Of a stretch of 64,000 nucleotides of DNA, positions 43,019-51,219 are shown one piece after another. Each line of letters opens with the position of its first letter. The first letter of the stretch is position 1. This DNA is from Saccharothrix sp. S26 (GTDB lineage Bacteria > Actinomycetota > Actinomycetes > Mycobacteriales > Pseudonocardiaceae), in the NCBI RefSeq assembly GCF_021390395.1, contig NZ_JAJUWT010000016.1, positions 180,492-244,491 of the forward strand, read 5' to 3'. The notes under the pieces were generated by a model. That model searched no databases. It was given only the letters and a program-made list of their open reading frames with translations, and was not told where the DNA came from. The position numbers and the translations under genes were made by a program.

Positions 43019-45934
43019 GTGTCGAGAGTCCGCCGCTCCCTGCTGTTCCCGCTGGTCGCGTTGTTGCTGTCGGCGCCGTTGCCCGCGCACGCCCAGCAAC
43101 TCCCGTTCCGCGACCCCGACCTGCCGCGCGCGTCCAGGATCGCCGACCTGCTCGGCCGGTTGACCGTCGACGAGAAGGTCTCCCTGCTGCACCAGTACCA
43201 ACCGGCGATCCCGAGGCTGGGCATCGGCGCGTTCAAGACCGGCACGGAGGCGCTGCACGGCGTCGCGTGGCTGGGCGAGGCGACGGTGTTCCCGCAGGCC
43301 ATCGGCCTGGCCACCACGTGGGATCCCGAACTGGTCGAACAGGTCGGCGCGGTGACCGGGCGGGAGGCCCGCGGCTTCCACGCGCGCAACCCGGCGTTCA
43401 ACGGGCTCAACCTGTGGGCCCCGGTGGTGAACCTGCTGCGCGACCCGCGCTGGGGCCGCAACGAGGAGGGCTACTCGGAGGACCCGCACCTGACCGGCGC
43501 CATCTCGACCGCGTTCGGGCACGGCGTGCAGGGCGACCACCCCGAGTACCTCCAGGCGGCGCCCACCCTGAAGCACTACGCGGCCTACAACGTCGAGGAC
43601 GACCGGATCGTGGTCGACTCCATCGTGCCGCCGCGGATCCTCAAGGACTACGACGAGGCCGCCTTCAAGCCGGCCATCCAGGCCGACGCGGCGACCGGCG
43701 TGATGGCCTCGTACAACCTGCTCAACGGCAGGCCCACCCACGTCAACCACGACCTCGACGACGTGGTGCGGTCCTGGACCGACGAGGACCTGATGATCGT
43801 CGGCGACGCGAGCGGCGCGTCGAACATCGCGGGCGCCCAGCGCTACTACCCGAACGAGGTCGAGGGCAACGCCGCGGCCATCCGCGCGGGCCTGGACAAC
43901 TTCACCGAGGACAACGACAACTCCGCACCGACCACGGGCTCGATCAAGGCCGCGCTCGACCGGGGCCTGATCACGATGGCCGACGTGGACGACGCCGCCC
44001 GGCACGTGCTGTCGATCCGCTTCCGGCTCGGCGAGTTCGACCCGGCGGGCCGCAACCCGTACGCGGGCATCACCCCGGACGTGATCGACGCGCCCGCGCA
44101 CCGGCAGTTGGCGCGCAAGGCCGCGGCCGAGCAGGTCGTGCTGCTGCGCAACGACGACAAGACGTTGCCGCTGTCCACGGAGGACACCAAGAAGGTCGCC
44201 GTCGTCGGCCAGCTCGCCGACACCCTCTACGAGGACTGGTACTCGGGCACGATGCCCTACCGGGTCACCCCGGTGAAGGCCCTGGCCGAACGCGCCGCGG
44301 TCACCTCCAGCGAGGGCGTGGACCGGATCAGGCTCAAGGACCTGGCCACCGGCAAGTACGTCACCGCCTCCGCGGCGGACGCGGGCGCGCCGCTGACCGC
44401 GACCGCCGCGACCCCGAGCGACGAGGGCGGCCTGGACGTCTTCGACTGGGGCGAGGGCACCGTCACGCTGCGGTCCGTCGCCAACGGCAAGACCGTGTCG
44501 CTGGGCGACGGCCGCGCCCTGGTCAACAACGCGGTGCAGCCCAACGGCTGGTTCGTCCAGCAGCAGTTCAAGGTCGTGGCCCAGGCCGACGGCTCGGTCG
44601 TGCTGGAGTACGCGGGCAACGAGGTCACCCAGTCCTGGTTCGGCCCGAACAAGTACGTGGTGGTCGGCGCGGACGGCAGGCTGACCCTCGGCGCGGCCAC
44701 CCCGCGGGACGCCGCGAAGTTCGGCCGCGAAATCGTGCGCAGCGGTGTGGACAGCGCCGTCGAGGCGGCCAAGGGCGCGGACGCCGCCGTCGTGGTGGTC
44801 GGCAGCATGCCGTTCATCAACGGCCGCGAGGACGACGACCGCAAGACCACCGAGCTGCCCGCCGGTCAGCGCGCCGTGATCGACGCGGTGCGCGCGGCGA
44901 ACCCGAACACGATCGTCGTGCTGGAGAGCAGCTACCCGTACTCCGGCGACTGGGACACCGCCGACCTGCCCGCGATCCTGTGGACCTCGCACGCGGGCCA
45001 GGAGACCGGGCACGGCATCGCCGACGTGCTGTTCGGCGACCACAACCCGAGCGCCAGGCTGACCCAGACGTGGTACCGCTCCGACGCCGACCTGCCGGAC
45101 AAGCTCCAGTACGACATCTCCAAGTCCGGCCACACCTACCAGTACTTCCGGGGCAAGCCGCTGTACCCGTTCGGCCACGGCCTGAGCTACACGTCGTTCC
45201 GGTACTCCAAGCTCGCCGTGGACCGGTCCCTGGTGCACGCCTCCGGCGAGGTGAAGGTCCGGGTCGACGTGACCAACACGGGCGACCGGGCCGGCGCCGA
45301 GGTGGTCCAGCTGTACTCGCACCAGAAGAAGTCGCGGGTCCAGCAGCCGGTCAAGCAGCTGCGCGCGTTCGACCGGGTGGAGCTGCGACCGGGTGAGACG
45401 AAGACGGTCCGGTTCACCGTGCCCGTGTCGGAGCTGTCCTTCTGGGACGTGACCCGGGACAAGCGGGTGGTCGAGACCGCGCCGCACGACTTCACGGTCG
45501 GCTCGCTGACCCGCACGGTGCACGTGCTCGGCGAGCAGATCCCGCCGCGCGACCTGCGCAAGGTCACCCCAGCGCAGAACTTCGACGACTACTCCGGCGT
45601 GACTTTGGTGGACACCACCAGGGAACGCGGCACCGCCGTCGCCTCGACGGCTCCCGGCCAGTGGATCGCGTTCAAGGACGTGAACCTCGGCCCGTCGTCC
45701 CGGTCGGTGAAGGCCCGGGTGGCGAACCCGGGTGCGCCGACGACCGTCGAGGTGCGCCTCGGCGGGCCCACCGGCCGCCTGGTGGGCACGCTCGCCGTGC
45801 CGACCACGGCCGACAAGTACTCCTGGACCGAGGTCTCGTCGCCGTTGCGCGGCGCGTCCGGTCGGCAGGACGTGTACCTGGTCTTCACGGGGAAGGCCCG
45901 GATCGACAACCTCACCGTGGAGGGATCATCCTGA
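43019..45934 (+). CDS. Secreted GH3 glycosidase with beta-trefoil insert and CBM6
   Basis: A 971-residue retaining exo-beta-glycosidase (beta-glucosidase/xylosidase). A signal peptide (residues 1-25, ending AHA) is followed by the GH3 barrel with the nucleophile probably D263 in MIVGDASGA, then the alpha/beta sandwich. A roughly 140-residue insert (about residues 434-577; RLKDLATGKYVTASAADAG, FKVVAQADGSVVLEYAGN) looks like a fascin/ricin-type beta-trefoil. A fibronectin III-like domain (to about 845) and a C-terminal CBM6-like domain (FDDYSGVTL; IDNLTV) follow. GTG 43019 has GAAGGG 8 bases upstream. First gene of the operon; probably removes backbone glucose from oligosaccharides outside the cell. 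Confidence 0.92.
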   Translation: MSRVRRSLLFPLVALLLSAPLPAHAQQLPFRDPDLPRASRIADLLGRLTVDEKVSLLHQYQPAIPRLGIGAFKTGTEALHGVAWLGEATVFPQAIGLATTWDPELVEQVGAVTGREARGFHARNPAFNGLNLWAPVVNLLRDPRWGRNEEGYSEDPHLTGAISTAFGHGVQGDHPEYLQAAPTLKHYAAYNVEDDRIVVDSIVPPRILKDYDEAAFKPAIQADAATGVMASYNLLNGRPTHVNHDLDDVVRSWTDEDLMIVGDASGASNIAGAQRYYPNEVEGNAAAIRAGLDNFTEDNDNSAPTTGSIKAALDRGLITMADVDDAARHVLSIRFRLGEFDPAGRNPYAGITPDVIDAPAHRQLARKAAAEQVVLLRNDDKTLPLSTEDTKKVAVVGQLADTLYEDWYSGTMPYRVTPVKALAERAAVTSSEGVDRIRLKDLATGKYVTASAADAGAPLTATAATPSDEGGLDVFDWGEGTVTLRSVANGKTVSLGDGRALVNNAVQPNGWFVQQQFKVVAQADGSVVLEYAGNEVTQSWFGPNKYVVVGADGRLTLGAATPRDAAKFGREIVRSGVDSAVEAAKGADAAVVVVGSMPFINGREDDDRKTTELPAGQRAVIDAVRAANPNTIVVLESSYPYSGDWDTADLPAILWTSHAGQETGHGIADVLFGDHNPSARLTQTWYRSDADLPDKLQYDISKSGHTYQYFRGKPLYPFGHGLSYTSFRYSKLAVDRSLVHASGEVKVRVDVTNTGDRAGAEVVQLYSHQKKSRVQQPVKQLRAFDRVELRPGETKTVRFTVPVSELSFWDVTRDKRVVETAPHDFTVGSLTRTVHVLGEQIPPRDLRKVTPAQNFDDYSGVTLVDTTRERGTAVASTAPGQWIAFKDVNLGPSSRSVKARVANPGAPTTVEVRLGGPTGRLVGTLAVPTTADKYSWTEVSSPLRGASGRQDVYLVFTGKARIDNLTVEGSS

Positions 45935-47214
45935 TGTCCAAGCGACTCCTGGCGGCCGCGGTCGCGGCCGTGCTGGCCGTGGCGGGCTGCGGAGGGTCGG
46001 AGGGGTCCTCCTCCGACCCCAACACCCTCAAGCTCTGGCACTACGAGGGCCCGGACAGCGCCATGGGCGTGGCGTGGGCCGAGGCGATCAAGCAGTTCGA
46101 GGCCACGCACCCCGGCGTGAAGGTGCAGTTCGAGGAGAAGGGCTTCGAGCAGATCCAGAAGACCGCCTCGATGGTGCTCAACTCCAAGGACGCGCCGGAC
46201 ATCCTGGAGTACAACAAGGGCAACGCGACCGCCGGCCTGCTGTCCAAGCAGGGCTTGCTGACCGACATCAGCGAGGAGGTCACCAAACGCGGGTGGGACA
46301 AGAAGCTCGGGCCCGGCATCGACACCACGGCCAAGTACGACGAGCGCGGCGTGATGGGGTCCGGCAAGTGGTACGGCATCCCCAACTACGCCGAGTACGT
46401 GATGGTCTACTACAACAAGACGATGTTCGACCAGCAGGGCTTGGCCGCGCCGAAGACGCTGGACGAGCTGAGCGCCGCGATGGACAAGTTCGCCAAGGCG
46501 GGCGTCACGCCGCTCGCGCTGGGCGGCGCGGAGTACCCGGCCGCGCAACTGCTCTACCAACTGGCGCTGACCAAGGCCGACCGGGACTGGGTCGACCGGT
46601 TCCAGCGCTACACCGGTGACGTGGACTTCCACGACAACACGTGGGTCTTCGGCGCGGAGACGTTCGCCAAGTGGCTGCGCGAGGGCTACATCTCCAAGGA
46701 CTCCGCCGGTGTGAAGGCCGAGGACATGGGCCTGGCGTTCATGCAGGGCAAGAGCCCGATCATGATCAGCGGCAGTTGGTGGTACGGCCGGGTGCAGGCC
46801 CAGGTGAAGGACTTCGAGTGGGCCACGGTGCCGTGGCCGGGCATGACGGCGGGCTCCAGCGGCAACCTGTGGGTGGTGCCGAAGGGCTCGAAGAACAAGC
46901 AGTTGGCCTACGACTTCATCGAGATCACCATGTCGCCCGCGATCCAGGACAAGCTGCGCGACGCGGGCGGCATCGCGGTCGCGCCGAGCGGCACCCCCGC
47001 GACCGACCCGAAGACCAAGCAGCTCAACGACGACTTCAAGGCGCTCGTCGACAACGACCGGCTCGCGTTCTACCCGGACTGGCCCGCGCCCGGCTTCTAC
47101 GACGCGCAGGTGTCGTCGGTGCAGAAGGTGATCACCGGCCAGATCGGCGCGCACGAGGCGTTGACCGAGCTGGCGGACTACTACAAGGAAAACACGGCGA
47201 GCGTCGGCAAATGA
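45934..47214 (+). CDS. ABC sugar-binding lipoprotein
   Basis: A 426-residue family-1 extracellular solute-binding protein. The lipobox is LAVAGC with lipidated C19. The mature protein begins with a Ser/Asp-rich linker, then TLKLWHYEGPDSAMGVAW; FYNKTMF-like YYNKTMFDQQGL, MISGSWWYG and LWVVPKGSKNKQLAYDFIEI are typical of the oligosaccharide-binding group. It overlaps the GH3 stop by one base (TGATG) and the permease start by four (ATGA). It captures the oligosaccharide released by the secreted enzymes and delivers it to the two permeases. Confidence 0.95.
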   Translation: MSKRLLAAAVAAVLAVAGCGGSEGSSSDPNTLKLWHYEGPDSAMGVAWAEAIKQFEATHPGVKVQFEEKGFEQIQKTASMVLNSKDAPDILEYNKGNATAGLLSKQGLLTDISEEVTKRGWDKKLGPGIDTTAKYDERGVMGSGKWYGIPNYAEYVMVYYNKTMFDQQGLAAPKTLDELSAAMDKFAKAGVTPLALGGAEYPAAQLLYQLALTKADRDWVDRFQRYTGDVDFHDNTWVFGAETFAKWLREGYISKDSAGVKAEDMGLAFMQGKSPIMISGSWWYGRVQAQVKDFEWATVPWPGMTAGSSGNLWVVPKGSKNKQLAYDFIEITMSPAIQDKLRDAGGIAVAPSGTPATDPKTKQLNDDFKALVDNDRLAFYPDWPAPGFYDAQVSSVQKVITGQIGAHEALTELADYYKENTASVGK

Positions 47215-48113
47215 GCCTGGTCCCCACCTCGATCCGCGACCGCGGGTCGTACCTGCTCTTCCTGATCCCCGGCGGGTTGCTGCTGCTCGCGGTGATCCTG
47301 GTGCCGTTCGGGATGAACGTCGGCATCAGCTTCACCGAGTGGTCGGGCGCCGGCACGCCCGAGTGGGTCGGGCTGGACAACTACACCCGGCTGATGTCGG
47401 ACGGCACCTTCTGGGCGTCGTTCCGGCACAACGTCGGGCTCGTGGTGGCGATGGCGATCCTGCCGACCCTGGCCGGGCTCGTCATCGCCGCCGCCCTGTT
47501 CGACTTCGTCGGCAAGCACTTCGGGCCGCGGCACGCCGCCGTGCTGCGGGCGTGCGTCTACCTGCCGCAGGTGCTGCCGATCGCGGTCGCCGGCATCGTG
47601 TGGAGCTGGATCCTGGCGCCGCAGGACGGCGCGCTCAACGAGGTGCTGCGCGCCGTCGGGCTGGACTCGCTGGCGCAGAACTGGCTCGGCGACCCGGACC
47701 TGGCCCTGTGGACCGTGATGGGCGTGATGCTGTGGATCCAGGTCGGCTACCCGGTGGTGATCTTCATGGCCGGGATGCAGCGGGTGGACCCGTCGCTGCA
47801 CGAGGCCGCCGAGCTCGACGGCGCGTCGTGGTGGGGCCGGTTCTTCCACGTCACCGTGCCGCAGATCCGGCCGGAGATCTTCGTCGTGCTGCTGACCTGC
47901 ACCATCGCGGCGCTCAAGGTGTTCGCGCCGATCTACGTGCTGACCAGGGGCGGGCCGGGCGGTTCGACGAACGTGCCGAGCTACTACTCGTTCCAGAACT
48001 TCTTCGAGAAGACCCAGGTCGGCTACGGCGCGGCGATCGCCACCGTGCTCACGGTGCTGATCCTGCTGCTCACCACCGCGTTCCTGCGCGTGCAGAACCG
48101 GGGTGAGCGGTGA
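47211..48113 (+). CDS. ABC sugar permease, MalF/UgpA type
   Basis: A 300-residue permease with six membrane helices. The first is LLFLIPGGLLLLAVILVPFG. The EAA loop that docks the ATPase reads EAAELDGASWWGRFFHVTVPQIRP near residues 197-220 (quoted in part: EAAELDGASWWGRFFHV). The ATG at 47211 overlaps the binding-protein stop and the end overlaps the second permease. No ATPase is encoded nearby; in streptomycetes such sugar importers share the ATPase MsiK encoded elsewhere. Confidence 0.95.
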   Translation: MSLVPTSIRDRGSYLLFLIPGGLLLLAVILVPFGMNVGISFTEWSGAGTPEWVGLDNYTRLMSDGTFWASFRHNVGLVVAMAILPTLAGLVIAAALFDFVGKHFGPRHAAVLRACVYLPQVLPIAVAGIVWSWILAPQDGALNEVLRAVGLDSLAQNWLGDPDLALWTVMGVMLWIQVGYPVVIFMAGMQRVDPSLHEAAELDGASWWGRFFHVTVPQIRPEIFVVLLTCTIAALKVFAPIYVLTRGGPGGSTNVPSYYSFQNFFEKTQVGYGAAIATVLTVLILLLTTAFLRVQNRGER

Positions 48114-48925
48114 TGCGGCGGCACGCGGTCCTGTGGTCGATGATCGTGCTCGCCGCGGTGATGCTGGTGCCGTTCGTCATCGTCGCGCTCAACGCGGTGA
48201 AGACGCCGGCGCAGTACTCCACCGGCGGTCCGCTGGACCTGCCGGACGGGGTGTCGCTGGACGGCATCATCGCGTTCTGGGAACGGGTCGACTTCGGCGA
48301 GAAGCTGTGGAACAGCGTCGTGATCAGCGGCTCGGTAGCCGTGCTCGCGGTGGTCGTGTCGGTGTTCAACGCCTACGCGCTGGGCATCGGCCGGGTCCGG
48401 GGCAGGCTGTGGATCCTGGTGGTGTTCCTCATCGCGAACACCCTGCCGCAGGAGGCGCTGGTCTACCCGCTGTACTTCCTGGCCAACGAGGTCGGGCTGT
48501 ACGACACGAAGCTGGCCGTGATCATCATCTTCACGGTGATCCAGGCGGCGTTCGGCACCTACCTGCTCACCTCGACGCTCGGCGGCTTCCCCCGCGAACT
48601 GCTGGAGGCCGCCCGCATCGACGGTGCGAACAAGTGGCAGACCCTGGTGCGGATCGTGGTGCCGATCAGCAGGCCCACCCTGGGCGTGCTGTTCGTGTTC
48701 TTCTTCATCTGGACCTGGAACGAGTTCTTCCTGCCGCTGGTGCTGCTGATCTCCAACGAGAACCAGACGGTGCCGGTGGCGCTCGGTGTGCTCCAGGGCC
48801 AGCGGATGATGGACGCCACGATGACCAGCGCCTCGGCGTTGCTCGGGGTCATCCCGGCCATCGTCTTCTTCCTGATCTTTCAGCGCGCGTTGACCCGCGG
48901 CATCACGGCAGGAGCGGTCAAGTGA
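48113..48925 (+). CDS. ABC sugar permease, MalG/UgpE type
   Basis: A 270-residue permease with six helices. The EAA motif is EAARIDGANKWQTLVRIVVP, and the helix pattern with FVFFFIWTWNEFFLPLVLL before it is typical of the MalG group. The start shares its A with the stop of the first permease (TGATG); GTG 48110 one codon earlier is an alternative. It ends in a GTGA overlap with the GH31 gene. Together the two permeases form the channel of the oligosaccharide importer. Confidence 0.95.
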   Translation: MRRHAVLWSMIVLAAVMLVPFVIVALNAVKTPAQYSTGGPLDLPDGVSLDGIIAFWERVDFGEKLWNSVVISGSVAVLAVVVSVFNAYALGIGRVRGRLWILVVFLIANTLPQEALVYPLYFLANEVGLYDTKLAVIIIFTVIQAAFGTYLLTSTLGGFPRELLEAARIDGANKWQTLVRIVVPISRPTLGVLFVFFFIWTWNEFFLPLVLLISNENQTVPVALGVLQGQRMMDATMTSASALLGVIPAIVFFLIFQRALTRGITAGAVK

Positions 48926-51219
48926 AGTTCAGCGACGGGTACTGGCTGCTTCGACCTGGGGTCGAGGCCGCATATCCGGTTGAGGTGCGTGACGTCACCA
49001 CCGGCAACGGGGAGGTCGTCGTGCACGCGGCGACCCACCCCATCCGGCACCGGGGCGACACGCTCAAGGGCCCCGTGGTCACGCTCGGGCTCACCTCGCC
49101 GATGGCCGACGTGATCGGCGTGAAGATCACGCACTTCGCCGGCGAGGCGCCGAAGGAACCGGCGTTCGCGCTGGCCTCCGACGGCGCGCACGAGGCCAAG
49201 GTGGTCGAGGACGACGCCGGCGTGGTGATGAGCGCGGGCGCGCTGTCGGTGCGAGTGCACCGGGGCGAGCAGTGGCGGGTCGACTTCACCGCCGACGGCC
49301 GCTCGCTCACCAGCAGCGGCGCCAAGGGCATGGGCTTCATGACCGTGGACGGCACGCACCACGTCCGCGAGCAGCTCACCATGGGCGTCGGTGACGCGGT
49401 CTACGGGTTGGGCGAGCGGTTCGGGCCGCTGGTCAAGAACGGCCAGACGGTCGACATCTGGAACGCCGACGGCGGCACGAGCAGCGAGCAGGCCTACAAG
49501 AACGTCCCGTTCTACCTGACCAACGCGGGCTACGGGATCTTCGTCAACCACCCCGGGCACGTGTCGTTCGAGGTGGGCTCGGAGGCGGTGTCGAAGGTCC
49601 AGTTCAGCGTCGAGGGGCAGTCGCTGGAGTACTTCGTCATCTACGGCCCCACCCCGCGCGAGATCCTGCGCAAGTACACCGCGATGACCGGCCGGCCCGC
49701 GCTGCCGCCCGCGTGGTCGTTCGGGCTGTGGCTGTCGACGTCGTTCACCACGTCCTACGACGAGGAGACGGTGTCGGGGTTCATCGACGGGATGCTGACG
49801 CGCGACCTGCCGCTGAGCGTGTTCCACTTCGACTGCTTCTGGATGCGCGAGTTCCACTGGTGCGACTTCGAGTGGGACCCGCGCACGTTCCCCGACCCGG
49901 TCGGCATGCTGGAGCGGCTGCGCGCCCGCGGCCTGCGCATCTCGGTGTGGATCAACCCCTACATCGCGCAGCGGTCGCCGCTGTTCGCGGAGGGCAAGGC
50001 GAACGGCTACCTGCTGCGCAAGCCGAACGGCGACGTGTGGCAGTGGGACCTGTGGCAGCCGGGCATGGCGCTGGTGGACTTCACCAACCCGGCCGCCCGT
50101 GCCTGGTACTCGGCCAAGCTGGACGCGCTGCTGGCCCAGGGCGTGGACTGCTTCAAGACCGACTTCGGCGAGCGCGTCCCGACCGACGTGGTCTACCACG
50201 ACGGCTCGGACCCGGAGCGCATGCACAACCTCTACACGCACCTGTACAACAAGACGGTGTTCGAGGTGCTGCGCAAGCGGCGCGGCGACGGCGACGCGGT
50301 GGTGTTCGCCCGGTCGGCCACGGCGGGCTCGCAGCAGTTCCCGGTGCACTGGGGCGGCGACTGCGAGGCCACCTACGAGTCGATGGCGGAGAGCCTGCGC
50401 GGCGGCCTGTCGCTGGGCATGTCCGGGTTCGGCTACTGGAGCCACGACATCGGCGGGTTCGAGGGCACGCCGGCGGCCGCGTTGTTCAAGCGGTGGATCG
50501 CCTTCGGCCTGCTGTCCTCGCACAGCCGGCTGCACGGCAGCTCGTCCTACCGGGTGCCGTGGCTGTTCGACGAGGAGTCCGTCGATGTGCTGCGCCGGTT
50601 CGTGAAGCTGAAGCTGCGGCTGATGCCGTACCTGCACGGCGCGGCGCGGCAGGCGGCGACCGAAGGCGTGCCGATGATGCGCGCGATGGTGGTGGAGTTC
50701 CCGGACGACCCCGGCTGCGCGCACCTCGAACGCCAGTACATGCTCGGCGACGACCTGCTGGTCGCGCCGGTGTTCTCCGACGACGGCGACGTGTCGTACT
50801 ACGTCCCCGAGGGCACGTGGACGCACCTGCTGACCGGCGAGACCGTGCAGGGGCCGCGTTGGGTGCGCGACCGGTGCGACTTCCTCACCGCGCCGGTGCT
50901 CGTGCGCCCGAACACGATCCTGCCCGTCGGCGCGGTGGACGACCGACCGGACTACGACTACGCCGAGGGCGTCACGCTGCACGTCTACCAGCTCGGCGAC
51001 GGCGACCACGTGACGGTCGTCGGTGACACCACGTTCCGCACCCACCGCCGCGGCGACGAGATCCGGGTGGAGGCCGAGGGCGCGCCGTCGAGCTGGCGGC
51101 TGCTGCTGGTCGGCGCACGCGCGGTCGACGCCGTGGACGGCGGCGAGGTCGGCTCGCACCCCGACGGGGTGCTCGTCGACGCCGGCTCCGCCGCCCTGAC
51201 CCTGCGGGGGATCCGTTGA
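48922..51219 (+). CDS. GH31 alpha-xylosidase (YicI-like)
   Basis: A 765-residue intracellular GH31 enzyme without a signal peptide. The nucleophile is D414 in CFKTDFGERVP and the acid/base D480 in HWGGDCEATYESM, nearly the same positions as Asp416 and Asp482 of E. coli YicI, an alpha-xylosidase. FHFDCFWMREFHWCDFEWD also matches the xylosidase rather than the glucosidase branch. It should release xylose from the non-reducing end of imported xyloglucan oligosaccharides or isoprimeverose. GTG start overlaps the permease stop; its end overlaps the GH35 start (TTGA). Confidence 0.9.
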   Translation: MKFSDGYWLLRPGVEAAYPVEVRDVTTGNGEVVVHAATHPIRHRGDTLKGPVVTLGLTSPMADVIGVKITHFAGEAPKEPAFALASDGAHEAKVVEDDAGVVMSAGALSVRVHRGEQWRVDFTADGRSLTSSGAKGMGFMTVDGTHHVREQLTMGVGDAVYGLGERFGPLVKNGQTVDIWNADGGTSSEQAYKNVPFYLTNAGYGIFVNHPGHVSFEVGSEAVSKVQFSVEGQSLEYFVIYGPTPREILRKYTAMTGRPALPPAWSFGLWLSTSFTTSYDEETVSGFIDGMLTRDLPLSVFHFDCFWMREFHWCDFEWDPRTFPDPVGMLERLRARGLRISVWINPYIAQRSPLFAEGKANGYLLRKPNGDVWQWDLWQPGMALVDFTNPAARAWYSAKLDALLAQGVDCFKTDFGERVPTDVVYHDGSDPERMHNLYTHLYNKTVFEVLRKRRGDGDAVVFARSATAGSQQFPVHWGGDCEATYESMAESLRGGLSLGMSGFGYWSHDIGGFEGTPAAALFKRWIAFGLLSSHSRLHGSSSYRVPWLFDEESVDVLRRFVKLKLRLMPYLHGAARQAATEGVPMMRAMVVEFPDDPGCAHLERQYMLGDDLLVAPVFSDDGDVSYYVPEGTWTHLLTGETVQGPRWVRDRCDFLTAPVLVRPNTILPVGAVDDRPDYDYAEGVTLHVYQLGDGDHVTVVGDTTFRTHRRGDEIRVEAEGAPSSWRLLLVGARAVDAVDGGEVGSHPDGVLVDAGSAALTLRGIR

